Shown one piece after another: positions 1 through 8,141 of a DNA stretch of 64,000 nucleotides (the first letter of the stretch is position 1; each line of letters starts with the position of its first letter). The position numbers were made by a program, and so were the translations under genes. The DNA comes from Nitrosopumilus sp. b1. Lineage in GTDB: Archaea; Thermoproteota; Nitrososphaeria; Nitrososphaerales; Nitrosopumilaceae. Location of the stretch: positions 3,638 to 67,637 of the forward strand of contig NZ_MU078732.1 of assembly GCF_014078545.1 (NCBI RefSeq), in the 5' to 3' direction. The notes under the pieces are model-generated. The model ran no database searches. It was not told where the DNA came from and saw nothing but the letters and a program-made list of their open reading frames with translations.

Positions 1-452
1 TTTGTCGCTCCAGTTGTACCTGATCTAGGTATTGCTACTCCCTCTGTATTTGAGAAACTAACTCCCAAAACTGAACTGGGAGTATCTTTTCCACAAAATT
101 CTCCAAAGTCAAGTCCTTTGCCAACCCCCCCGCCGTTGTTGTATGCGATCCCATCTGCAATTTGGGCTTTGGCCTTATTTGCAAAATACGCATACCAACT
201 TCCATCAGAACCCTGAATCATTCTTAGTTTTTTCCCATTAATAGACACATCAGGTTCCCCCTTTCCCTCACTAGTATCTGCAATCATTGGATCTCTAATG
301 ACAACCTCAACTACCATTGGGCCAGCAAAATGATTCGAAAAAAGAGGGTTTTCTGCAGAAACAAAAAGATTTGCATTCGATGCACCAAACGCAGGTGGAA
401 TCACAAATATCAATAATAAAATTGGAAATAGGCATAATGAATACGGCGTCAA
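1..452 (-). CDS. S-layer-like surface protein, N-terminal part (partial)
   Basis: Only the first part of the gene is in the window; the frame runs open off the left edge. Translating the minus strand gives a hydrophobic signal peptide followed by a region that matches, block by block, the N-terminus of the 1740-residue S-layer-type protein at 53224-58446. Shared blocks include LFVS, a GKGEPDVSINGKK-like stretch, a DGSWYAYFA-like stretch and an EFCGK/QFCLN-like cysteine. It is therefore a secreted, surface-exposed paralogue of the S-layer protein. No ATG fits the signal peptide; candidate starts are TTG at 452 or TTG at 479, so the start is uncertain. It is transcribed divergently from the CDF transporter. 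Function beyond being an envelope protein cannot be told from this fragment. Confidence 0.75.
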   Translation of the reverse strand, partial: MTPYSLCLFPILLLIFVIPPAFGASNANLFVSAENPLFSNHFAGPMVVEVVIRDPMIADTSEGKGEPDVSINGKKLRMIQGSDGSWYAYFANKAKAQIADGIAYNNGGGVGKGLDFGEFCGKDTPSSVLGVSFSNTEGVAIPRSGTTGAT

Positions 453-490
453 CTTGAGGAAAAGCAGTCTTTCAAACAAATAACGTTGTC

Positions 491-531
491 GTATAATTTA
501 TTCGAAATATTCCTAATACTAGTAATATAGT
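491..531. promoter_or_regulatory. Divergent promoter region, S-layer paralogue / CDF transporter
   Basis: The roughly 100-bp spacer between the two divergent genes holds AT-rich TATA-like elements. One is around 492-503, read towards the left gene; the other is around 521-531, read towards the CDF start at 554. Spacing to the CDF start fits an archaeal TATA box. Assignment is by eye and weak. Confidence 0.35.
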
Positions 532-553
532 TGCCATTTTAATCAAAAATGCA

Positions 554-1912
554 ATGAGTGTCTTTCTTCATAAGAGCAAAGTTCTACAAATCTCACTTTT
601 TGCAATATTATCGGCATTTGTAGTAGAACTAGTATTCGGGTTAGTTTCGAATAGCCTAGCCCTCATTACAGACAGTATTCATGCTCTCTTAGACAGTGTA
701 GTTACAGTAATTCTTCTCTTAGCTGCAAGAATGTCCATCAAGCCTCCTGATGCAGAGCACACCTATGGCCACGGAAAGATTGAATCACTTGGAGGATTAA
801 TTGGTGGAATTGCAATATTTTTAATTGCAATATTTTTCATTTATGAGTCAGTTGAACGGGCAACTAGTCCACCTCCATTGATACTGCCAGGATTTTTTGC
901 ATTAATTGCAGGCTTTTACACAATTGGAGTAGATGTATTTCGCATAATTCTTCTAAGAAAATCGATAAAAAAAATTGGCGGAGTAACACTAAAGGCTGAT
1001 TTCTATCATGCCTTTCTTGATTTTGGTTCTACGATGGTAGCAATAATTGGAATTATTTTTGTTACTTACGGATTTTACTATGGAGACTTTATTGCCGCAT
1101 TTATCCTAGGAATTGTTTTAGTGGTTCTAAGTTTAAAATTAATCTACAGAACTGCAATGGAGTTAACAGATATTATTTCTCCTGAGCTTGTATCACAAGT
1201 TAAGAACATAGCGATTAATACTGACGGAGTGTTGAATACAAAATCAGTTCTAATGAGAAGATCAGGCGATACTCTGTTTGGAGATATCACCATATCGCTA
1301 AGAGGAGATGTAAGTTTTGACAGGGCACATGAGATATCTAGCAATGTAGAAAAAAACATTAAAAAAAATATTGCAAACTCTACAATAACAGTTCATTTTG
1401 AACCAAATTGGGAACAAGTTCCATTAGATTCGAAGATTAATGAGATTGCAGGTTCGATTTCTGGAGTAAAAAATATCCATAATGTAAGCACGTACAAATC
1501 TCAAGGAAAAATATTTGCAAGCTTGCATGTAATGGTGGATAGAGAAATAAATTTAGAATCAGCACATAAAATTTCTGAAAAAATTGAGCTTAAAATTCAG
1601 AAAAATTTTCCAGAGATTGAGCATGTAACTGTTCACATAGAACCACACATTACAATTCCTAATAATTTACAGATGGAGGGAAAAAAAGCTGAGGACGAAA
1701 TTACAAAAATTTTAGAGCAATATAAGGAAATCCAGAAAATTGGTCGTATAATCATACTTCATTATAATGACATACAGAAAATTGACATAGACTGTTCATT
1801 TGATAGAAACTTATCAATTGAAAAGGTTCATGATCTTACTTCACAGATTGAACAAAAGATTAGAACGAGATTTAGTGAAGCGGTAATTACTATTCATCCA
1901 GAACCAGTCTAA
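554..1912 (+). CDS. Cation diffusion facilitator (CDF) metal transporter with three C-terminal domains
   Basis: Exports divalent cations (Zn, Fe, Mn, Co or similar) across the cytoplasmic membrane in exchange for protons. The first ~205 residues form the six-helix CDF membrane domain. TM2 carries the DxxxHxxxD-like set D40, H43 and D47, and TM5 carries H152 and D156; together these form the usual transport site. The cytosolic part is unusual. Instead of one ferredoxin-like dimerisation domain there are three in tandem (about residues 211-285, 290-365 and 375-452). Each has a beta strand, an Ser/Asn-x-E-x-x-H helix and a closing TVHxEP or TIHPEP motif. At 452 residues it is far longer than the ~300 typical of the family. 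The stop overlaps the convergent ZIP gene by 4 bp. Family assignment is firm; the metal is not predictable. Confidence 0.9.
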   Translation: MSVFLHKSKVLQISLFAILSAFVVELVFGLVSNSLALITDSIHALLDSVVTVILLLAARMSIKPPDAEHTYGHGKIESLGGLIGGIAIFLIAIFFIYESVERATSPPPLILPGFFALIAGFYTIGVDVFRIILLRKSIKKIGGVTLKADFYHAFLDFGSTMVAIIGIIFVTYGFYYGDFIAAFILGIVLVVLSLKLIYRTAMELTDIISPELVSQVKNIAINTDGVLNTKSVLMRRSGDTLFGDITISLRGDVSFDRAHEISSNVEKNIKKNIANSTITVHFEPNWEQVPLDSKINEIAGSISGVKNIHNVSTYKSQGKIFASLHVMVDREINLESAHKISEKIELKIQKNFPEIEHVTVHIEPHITIPNNLQMEGKKAEDEITKILEQYKEIQKIGRIIILHYNDIQKIDIDCSFDRNLSIEKVHDLTSQIEQKIRTRFSEAVITIHPEPV

Positions 1913-3084
1913 ACCAATATGCTTGTCAGATACATGATTAGCATTCCTAATGCAAAACCTGAAGCAAATGATGCGCTAGAAAGATTCTTGTCACCCTCTT
2001 CCTTGAGCCATTTTAGCAATACAACAATTACCTGAAATATTGCACCGGCTCCTACTGATAAAAATACAACTGCAGTAAATGGAGAATAAACGAAACCTCC
2101 AACCCAGGCACCAAATATGGCAGGAGAGCCTGCAATTAATCCAAGACCAATGAGTTTTCCTATCATTAATTTTCCTCGTGACATTGGTGCAGCAATCGCT
2201 ATACCCTCAGTAGTATTGTGTAAAGCAAATCCTACAATTAGAAAAGTGCTAAATGCGATGGAACCTAGTCCCACAGCAGCTCCGATTGCGAGTCCTTCAC
2301 CAAAATTATGTAATCCAATTCCTATTGAAATCATAAGTGCTATTGCAATTGGTTTTGAAAAACGAGATGATACTACACTTTGTGTAAGTTTCGAACCAGA
2401 ATAATACAATCCCAAAAATGATAGAGTGATTACTGTGGCTACAAGCAGATCTCCATTAAAACTGCCTGAGAGATTTTCATTGGATACATCAATTGCTTCC
2501 TCAATAGAATCAATTGCCAAAAAGAGTAATAGTCCAGCCGTTAAAGCTAGAAAAAAATGATATTTACTTTTACTTATTCTTTTGATAAAAGGCAACCAAA
2601 GTAATCCAATCATGACAGGAATTACTCCAACATAAGTTCCGATAATAGCAAAATACCCTGTTAATTCAATAGTAGGTTGGACAGCAGGGGCTGCAGCCTC
2701 TATCTCTTTTTCAAATCTTGTTCCGTCCTCAATAGTTATACCAATAATGTATGGTTCAGCTGCATTCCATTCAAATGGGATTCTTACTAAAGCAGTCTCA
2801 AATCTTTCTAGAAATCTGTCAGGTTCTACTGCGGCAGGATGAATTCTATCGTTAACATCAGCCATTACAACCTCTACAGGAATAGGTCCAGTATTTCTTA
2901 CAATTGCATGAATTTCAGATTTATGAAATTCAACTTTTTCAATACTAATCTCAGGTAAAGCAATGCCAAGGTCTAAAAGTTCAGCACCTGGACCAAAAAT
3001 GTATGCGACCAAAATAATCAGAAATGCAAAAGGGATGACCCCACTTGCAATGATTTTTGCTTTAGATGTTTGATTAATTTCCAT
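1909..3084 (-). CDS. ZIP-family metal transporter with N-terminal extracytoplasmic domain
   Basis: Predicted importer of Zn, Fe or a similar divalent metal. The transmembrane core occupies about residues 142-391 and carries both ZIP signatures: H259-N-x-x-E263 (HNFGEG) in TM4 and H289-N-x-x-E293 (HNTTEG) in TM5. The N-terminus is unusual: one helix (about 12-30) followed by a ~100-residue beta-rich domain before the ZIP core. This domain probably lies outside the membrane and resembles a fused accessory or binding domain. The gene starts inside the end of the multicopper oxidase (11-bp overlap), so the two form one transcription unit, and it converges on the CDF gene. This suggests coupled metal oxidation or acquisition. 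Strong for ZIP, weak for the role of the extra domain. Confidence 0.9.
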   Translation of the reverse strand: MEINQTSKAKIIASGVIPFAFLIILVAYIFGPGAELLDLGIALPEISIEKVEFHKSEIHAIVRNTGPIPVEVVMADVNDRIHPAAVEPDRFLERFETALVRIPFEWNAAEPYIIGITIEDGTRFEKEIEAAAPAVQPTIELTGYFAIIGTYVGVIPVMIGLLWLPFIKRISKSKYHFFLALTAGLLLFLAIDSIEEAIDVSNENLSGSFNGDLLVATVITLSFLGLYYSGSKLTQSVVSSRFSKPIAIALMISIGIGLHNFGEGLAIGAAVGLGSIAFSTFLIVGFALHNTTEGIAIAAPMSRGKLMIGKLIGLGLIAGSPAIFGAWVGGFVYSPFTAVVFLSVGAGAIFQVIVVLLKWLKEEGDKNLSSASFASGFALGMLIMYLTSILV

Positions 3085-4135
3085 AGTTTATACTTCCAAT
3101 GGTTTCAGCTAATGGCTCCCCGTCTACTAGGAATAATCCAACCCAGCCTTTCTCTGAAAATTCTACTTTATGAGCATGAAATAGATATTTCCCAGGATAA
3201 TCATATGAAAATTCCATTATTCCACGTTCAGTTTGTGAAAGAGTAATCATGTCAGTGTAAAAAGAGTCTGTGTCAGTTCCAGTTGGGTTATAACGATACA
3301 AATTTCCATGTAAATGGAAATTGTTTATTGGATCAAATTCGACCATGTTGACTACATAGACTCTGATTAAATCACCAGTGCTAATTTGGATTGGATGGTG
3401 TTGATAGTAAAATGGAATTGTGTTTGCAGCGTAGAAATTATTTTCGGTATCAAAGTCAGTATCTAGACTATTCAGAACCATTACCATTTCATCTGCAGGT
3501 GCTCTGCCTTCTTTAGGATCTACGATGTAAACACCGTACAATCCATGGACAATGTGTTCCTCTAATGGCATTATATGACAATGGTATGGATGAACACCAA
3601 CAGGTCCGGCTCTAAATTCGTAGACAAATTTTCCACCACCGGGACCAACTGGCTCAAAGACTCCATCCATATGCGCTTCGTGAATTCCATGAAAATGCAT
3701 GGTATGCTCCTTTTCACCATTGTTGATGAATTTTATTCGAACCAAATCTCCTTCTGTTGCTCTGATAGTTGGACCTGGAACTGTTCCATTAAACGTCCAA
3801 ACATTGTAAAAAACCCCAGGAGAAACCTCCATAATTCCGTCATCCTCTGCAATAATCGTATACTCTCTCAGAATTGTTCCATCAGGAAGTTCGGACACTC
3901 TTCCATAATTAAAATCTCTAAGAAATTCCATAGGATCAAACTCCAAAGTGGTACTTGTGTAAAGAGGATCTAATATTTCACCAGAGGTAGTGACAACCCT
4001 ACCAGAATGAGTAACAAACGTCTTTTCTTCTTTTTGTGCTTCAGAAATTACAGGTAAAACAAAGAATAACGAACCTAAAATTACACTAATGGATATAATT
4101 GAAAACATTGTCTTTGAGCGAGTTTTGTTCATCAA
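3074..4135 (-). CDS. Two-domain multicopper oxidase, exported
   Basis: Cupredoxin-fold copper oxidase with two domains and an N-terminal signal or anchor helix (about residues 9-31), so it acts outside the membrane. Domain 1 has H144, H147 and H149 (HFHG) and an HCH motif (H185-C186-H187), followed by H194. Domain 2 has HLHG (H274, H276) and HAH (H320, H322). Together these give the eight histidines of a trinuclear centre. Only domain 1 has the Cys of a type 1 blue site. Spacing after C186 resembles NirK (His 8 residues on), but the axial Met position is Leu199. Whether it acts as a laccase or metallo-oxidase, or as a nitrite reductase, cannot be decided. It is co-transcribed with a ZIP transporter and sits behind DtxR-like palindromes, which favours a metal-homeostasis role. 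Confidence 0.85.
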   Translation of the reverse strand: MMNKTRSKTMFSIISISVILGSLFFVLPVISEAQKEEKTFVTHSGRVVTTSGEILDPLYTSTTLEFDPMEFLRDFNYGRVSELPDGTILREYTIIAEDDGIMEVSPGVFYNVWTFNGTVPGPTIRATEGDLVRIKFINNGEKEHTMHFHGIHEAHMDGVFEPVGPGGGKFVYEFRAGPVGVHPYHCHIMPLEEHIVHGLYGVYIVDPKEGRAPADEMVMVLNSLDTDFDTENNFYAANTIPFYYQHHPIQISTGDLIRVYVVNMVEFDPINNFHLHGNLYRYNPTGTDTDSFYTDMITLSQTERGIMEFSYDYPGKYLFHAHKVEFSEKGWVGLFLVDGEPLAETIGSINYGN

Positions 4136-4152
4136 TAATTTTCTTTAAACAC

Positions 4153-4163
4153 CTTATTTAAAA
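4153..4163 (-). promoter_or_regulatory. TATA box of the multicopper oxidase-ZIP operon
   Basis: On the minus strand this AT-rich element (TTTTAAATAAGG-like) lies about 20-28 bp upstream of the ATG at 4135. That is the usual spacing for a nearly leaderless archaeal transcript. A palindrome abuts its upstream side. Confidence 0.6.
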
Positions 4164-4177
4164 TTAGCCGAGGCTAA
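4164..4177. promoter_or_regulatory. Palindromic operator 1, DtxR/MntR-like
   Basis: TTAGCC-GA-GGCTAA is a perfect 6-2-6 inverted repeat that directly abuts the TATA element of the multicopper oxidase operon. Its half-sites resemble the TTAGG/CCTAA type bound by DtxR, IdeR and MntR metalloregulators. A bound regulator would block TFB/TBP. The identity of the regulator is inference. Confidence 0.65.
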
Positions 4178-4182
4178 ATTTG

Positions 4183-4196
4183 TTACCCTAGGCTAA
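4183..4196. promoter_or_regulatory. Palindromic operator 2, DtxR/MntR-like
   Basis: TTACCC-TA-GGCTAA is a near copy of operator 1 with one changed base in the left half, 19 bp further on. That is nearly two helical turns, so both sites lie on about the same face. It sits where the TATA/BRE of the rightward gene (ATG 4214) should be, so the pair could control both divergent promoters. Confidence 0.6.
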
Positions 4197-4213
4197 TTTT
4201 AGGTTTGAGTATA

Positions 4214-4759
4214 ATGCCAAGTTTTAACTACAGGATTACAACTGCAGAATCAATGCAAAAGTCAGGCATATTCTTAGTCATTGTAGGAGGAATTATTGTG
4301 TTAGGAATTGCACTATCGTTTTATGGCTCACAGATGATTACTGAAGGATTTATCCAGAATACTGCCAAAGTTGGTTCAGGGAATAGCCTAGATGTTGAAT
4401 CATTTCTTGATCCAGTAATAGAAGATACGGGAGTTTATGTGGTGCAGGTGATGAATTTTCAAGAGAATGCAGTATCAGTGAGTCTTTTTGATCCCTTTGG
4501 AGCCATAATTGATTCATCAACTATCGAGAAGGAATCATATGAAAAACAATTTGAGATACAAACCCAAGGAAATTACAGATTATCAGTTGAAAATTCCGGT
4601 AGTGAAACTGAGATTATTATTGCGATAGGTCATTTACCTAGTTCTGATAAACTAGTCATAGGCTACACAGGATTTTACATCCTAATTGTTGGCCTAATAG
4701 GAATTGTCATCATGGGACTGGTTGCGATTAAAAATAAACGTAAAAAAAGAATCAGTTAA
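4214..4759 (+). CDS. Membrane protein with extracytoplasmic beta domain, unknown function
   Basis: 181 residues from ATG 4214. A TTG nine bases upstream is possible but would crowd the operator. The layout is a short cytoplasmic N-terminus, one membrane helix (about residues 14-38), a ~100-residue extracytoplasmic beta-rich domain, a second helix (about 147-172) and a Lys/Arg-rich tail. The middle domain looks like the jelly-roll or Ig-like fold used for ligand or partner binding (PPC/emp24-like by pattern, not proven). It is divergent from the multicopper oxidase behind shared palindromes, so it may belong to the same metal regulon. I do not recognise a family. Confidence 0.7.
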   Translation: MPSFNYRITTAESMQKSGIFLVIVGGIIVLGIALSFYGSQMITEGFIQNTAKVGSGNSLDVESFLDPVIEDTGVYVVQVMNFQENAVSVSLFDPFGAIIDSSTIEKESYEKQFEIQTQGNYRLSVENSGSETEIIIAIGHLPSSDKLVIGYTGFYILIVGLIGIVIMGLVAIKNKRKKRIS

Positions 4760-5063
4760 GATAGCTATCCATTTTTGTTAATCCATCAATTGCACCATCA
4801 AAATTTTGCTCATCTTCAATGACTTTTGATAGTTTTTCTCCATTAGCTGAATATGAAATGGATTCACCGTCTTTAGTTTGTTTAACAAAACCAGTTTCTA
4901 CAAGATATGATAATCTGTCTTGGATATCATTTTCAGATATCTCCGTTTGATTAGATATGTCTGAGATGTTCTTTTCCCCACCTTCAAGTTCTGATAAGAT
5001 TTGAGAGGTAATTGGATCAAAGATGGAATCGATTATTTTTTGATGATCATATGATTTTTCCAT
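4752..5063 (-). CDS. Winged-helix transcription regulator (ArsR-like)
   Basis: A 103-residue protein with a helix-turn-helix at about residues 28-60 (a leading SELEGGEKNISDIS-like stretch, then an EISENDIQDRLSYL-like recognition helix) and a wing around 62-75 (KQTKDGESISYSA-like). This is the ArsR/MarR-type layout common in archaeal single-domain regulators. No cysteine metal site is present. The last 8 bp overlap the convergent membrane-protein gene. It lies seven bases beyond the start of nothing else in its strand except the VWA gene downstream of which it stands, so it may be read through from the AAA-VWA unit. Its targets are unknown. Confidence 0.75.
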   Translation of the reverse strand: MEKSYDHQKIIDSIFDPITSQILSELEGGEKNISDISNQTEISENDIQDRLSYLVETGFVKQTKDGESISYSANGEKLSKVIEDEQNFDGAIDGLTKMDSYLN

Positions 5064-5069
5064 ATTAGT

Positions 5070-6416
5070 TTACCAGTGTTTTAAAATGCTTAAAACTTTT
5101 TTTGTATTTGTCAAGTAATCGGTGACTAGAACTTTGTCCATATTTGAATTATCAATATGATAGGTTTTGCCTTTTAGCTCCTTTTCTAATTCTTTAACAT
5201 AATCTAATAATTCAAATTCATCACTTACAACTATAGAATCAATCTGGATTCCTTCCCGGAGGCATTTTTTAGCCTCAATCATGGTTCGCTTATCAATTTT
5301 AGGATCGACTTTTTTGTAACGATAACATAGGTATACTAGCCTATCAGGATTATTTTCAATTTTCATCTTTTTTTCTCTTTGTACTTTAGAGAGTATGGCA
5401 GGGTCGGGAGAATAAAAATTTGAATATGGTTTTTCAGAAATTATTTCATTCTTTTGAAATTCATTTTCAATAAAACATGCACTAGGTTGACCATCAGTAA
5501 TTAAGACAATTCTTTTATTTTGGGAGTAATTTTTTTGGAGAATTTTTCGTGCCAAACGTAATGCTGCTTGATAATTGGTATAATGTAAAAAATTATCATT
5601 TGCATCAAATGTTTTTAGAAATGGTATATCAAAAGGATTTACAACAGATGCCATAGAGGCAAAACCCACAACAAAAACTGAATCGCTAGGAAAGAATTTT
5701 TTATTTAAAACATAAAGACTCCATAACGCTTTTTTTGCAGCTACTAGTCTGCTAACATTTGAACCAAGGGATTGCTTCATAGTAGAGCTTAGATCTATAC
5801 AATACACTACAGATGTTCTGACATCTTCTAGAGTTTCATATTCTTCTAGATCCTCTGGCTCAATTGAAATTGGAAATTTGATTTCTTGGGTTTTTAGAAT
5901 TCTTTGAATTGAGTTCATTAAAGTTTGAGGTACACTTAGCTGCTTAATTTCATCACCTGGTTCAAACTTTTTTGTAGAGTCGATTACGACGTTACCAGAT
6001 CCGGATATTTTGGTTTCATGTAATCCAAATTCAGCTGTGCTGAGATCTTTCATTACATCTTGTAAGATTTTGTTTCCAATTTGGAAGAATGCTTTGTTAG
6101 TGAGCCACTGTGTGTCATTTCGCAGGTATCCTTGACTCTGAAGAAGTTTTGTAATGGAAGCAGAACCTTGTTCCTCTTCTATATTTTGTGAGTCACTTTG
6201 ATTTTCTTTATCATCCCCTTTTGAGAAACCTGTAGAATCTTGTAGAATAGATTCTAGCTCTTCTATGGTGGGAGGTTTTTCTCTCATAGTTTGTTTTGCC
6301 AAAGATTCTAGAATTTTTTCAAAGTCTTCTTCTGATAGAGGATTGCTATCTTTTGATGAATCCTTTTTTGTTTTGTTTGCAAAATATACTAAATTGTTAT
6401 AGTCATGATGCGGCAT
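5070..6416 (-). CDS. VWA-domain protein, partner of MoxR/chelatase-like ATPase
   Basis: 448 residues from ATG 6416; a TTG at 6437 would add seven. The N-terminal half is hydrophilic and acidic. The C-terminal half is a von Willebrand A domain. Its metal-ion-dependent adhesion site DxSxT (D208-L-S-S-T, counted from ATG 6416) is intact, with a later TDGQPS loop. Such proteins bind clients or partners through Mg and work with MoxR-type AAA+ ATPases, as in cobalt and magnesium chelatases (D subunit) or RavA-ViaA. The gene overlaps the AAA gene upstream by 14 bp, so the two are translationally coupled. No large chelatase (CobN/ChlH) subunit is nearby, so a pigment or corrin chelatase role is only one option. 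Confidence 0.8.
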   Translation of the reverse strand: MPHHDYNNLVYFANKTKKDSSKDSNPLSEEDFEKILESLAKQTMREKPPTIEELESILQDSTGFSKGDDKENQSDSQNIEEEQGSASITKLLQSQGYLRNDTQWLTNKAFFQIGNKILQDVMKDLSTAEFGLHETKISGSGNVVIDSTKKFEPGDEIKQLSVPQTLMNSIQRILKTQEIKFPISIEPEDLEEYETLEDVRTSVVYCIDLSSTMKQSLGSNVSRLVAAKKALWSLYVLNKKFFPSDSVFVVGFASMASVVNPFDIPFLKTFDANDNFLHYTNYQAALRLARKILQKNYSQNKRIVLITDGQPSACFIENEFQKNEIISEKPYSNFYSPDPAILSKVQREKKMKIENNPDRLVYLCYRYKKVDPKIDKRTMIEAKKCLREGIQIDSIVVSDEFELLDYVKELEKELKGKTYHIDNSNMDKVLVTDYLTNTKKVLSILKHW

Positions 6417-8034
6417 AGCCAGCCTCACGCCTATCAAGGGTTTTTGGTTCGGTCCAACACAATCCTTCCAGAATCATTTCAACTAACAAGGCAGATATTT
6501 CTGAATGAGAATTTTCATCAATCTTTAATGAATTAGTGCTAATCCTATTTGAAGAGATTTTTTCTAATAATTGAGTTTGCAGATTTTGAATATCTTCCAT
6601 TTTAGAATCTACTAGTTTTTTTAGATTTGGGAATTTGTCTATTTGATTTTTTAATGATGTTTGTCCATTAACCCAAAGCATTTTTTGTGAAATGGGAAAC
6701 ATGTTTTCTCCAAATTCTTGTTTAATTGTATTTAGGGTCTCAGTTGATTGCTCACCAAGAAATTCTATACATGTTTCTTTGATTGATTCATTGATTATAT
6801 TGCTGAATAATTTGTGTCTGTTTTCAATAGTGTCATCCATTTCTGAAATTTCAAATTTGGCAACTTGTGTGAGGCAATGTAAATCTGAAATTCTTGGAAC
6901 TGCCAAAAGACTATGTGAAATGCTTCTAGTTCGTTCAGCTTCACCTACCAAAAGCTCAAGACCGTGAACCCCCAAACGAACACTTACTCCGCGTTCTTGA
7001 TTTACTTGTGAGTTACATCGAGTTTTTTGAATTATTTTTGTGAGAGTTGATAAAATCGGAGATAAAATGAGCGAATTAGAAACTTTTGCCTCTTGTAGAA
7101 TGATCATCATTTCATCAATAAGGGAATTTGGATAATGTGTATGGATATGACTCTTCAGTCTATCATAAAGTGGCTCTATTACTTTTCCTGAATGTGTGTA
7201 GTCTATTGGATTTGCAGTTGCAAAAAATGTGATCTTTGGTTCAAAAATTACAGGATAAGAACCAGTAGTAAATCTTCCTTCTTGTAAAACAGAAAGCAAT
7301 GCAACTTGTTTTCTAGGATCCAAAACAGGTAATTCATCAATACAAAAAATACCATGTTTTGCCTGCATTAATTGTCCAGGAGAATACGAATCAATCTTAT
7401 ACATTTCAATTCCTTTCTTGGCAACTTTGATTGCATCCAAATATCCAACAAGATCTTTGACGGATATATCAGGAGTAGCTAAAACATACTTGAATCTGTT
7501 TTTTCCATTTACCCATTCAATTGCAGTATCTAGTTTGTCATCCCTAATTTGATCAGAGCTCTCAGGACTAATGTGAAAAGTGGGATTCTGTTTTGTTACT
7601 TCTTTGTCTTCTAATAATGAAATTAATTCTTCTTGTGGTAATTCTAATGGACAGTCATTTGTGAGGCTATTTCGAATTATAGGAATAGGAGACAGTAAAG
7701 TTTCAGCTATTGTTTGTACAATCTTGGTTTTTGCTTGACCAATTTGTCCAACCAAAAAGACGTCGTGTTTTGATAAAATCGCCCTATCTAATGCAGGAAT
7801 TACATCATCGTCAAATCCTATAATCCCCGGATATCTTGGTTCCCCAGATCTCATTTTAGAAATCAGATTTTTTCGTAATTGTTCTTTTGAATCAATTAAC
7901 TTGTAATTGATCGATAACAGGTCACCTAGCGTCCTGATATCAGCAAAGTCTTCTGGCACTCCAGCCTGAATTTCAGAATATTTTGGGGGTGTGGAATATG
8001 ATTGATTTACCATCGTACCAAAGTCATCAGGCAA
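6403..8034 (-). CDS. MoxR/magnesium-chelatase I-like AAA+ ATPase
   Basis: AAA+ ATPase of the MoxR/BchI branch, expected to remodel or activate a partner with the VWA protein encoded next. Walker A is at residues 96-104, as GQIGQAKTK. The usual Gly before Lys is Ala, but the Lys-Thr pair is kept. Walker B is IDE (D233-E234), and a sensor-1 FATANP motif follows at about 270. The C-terminal ~200 residues are family-specific and helical. At 543 residues it is longer than the ~330 of ordinary MoxR proteins and nearer to chelatase-type fusions. The given start is TTG; ATG at 8013 (residue 8) is an alternative. It heads a two-gene unit. Confidence 0.85.
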   Translation of the reverse strand: MPDDFGTMVNQSYSTPPKYSEIQAGVPEDFADIRTLGDLLSINYKLIDSKEQLRKNLISKMRSGEPRYPGIIGFDDDVIPALDRAILSKHDVFLVGQIGQAKTKIVQTIAETLLSPIPIIRNSLTNDCPLELPQEELISLLEDKEVTKQNPTFHISPESSDQIRDDKLDTAIEWVNGKNRFKYVLATPDISVKDLVGYLDAIKVAKKGIEMYKIDSYSPGQLMQAKHGIFCIDELPVLDPRKQVALLSVLQEGRFTTGSYPVIFEPKITFFATANPIDYTHSGKVIEPLYDRLKSHIHTHYPNSLIDEMMIILQEAKVSNSLILSPILSTLTKIIQKTRCNSQVNQERGVSVRLGVHGLELLVGEAERTRSISHSLLAVPRISDLHCLTQVAKFEISEMDDTIENRHKLFSNIINESIKETCIEFLGEQSTETLNTIKQEFGENMFPISQKMLWVNGQTSLKNQIDKFPNLKKLVDSKMEDIQNLQTQLLEKISSNRISTNSLKIDENSHSEISALLVEMILEGLCWTEPKTLDRREAGYAAS

Positions 8035-8141
8035 TAAACTGAATATCCAAATGGTGTTTATAATATTACTTTAGACAAAACGGCAAAGAATTCAAAATTT
8101 CCAGCAGGGTTTTTATCGGGGGTACTTAGAATCTTGCATAC

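Noticed and set aside
2117-2404. Plus-strand frame over the ZIP gene
   Set aside because: Antisense to a clear transporter gene; composition is the mirror of hydrophobic helices.
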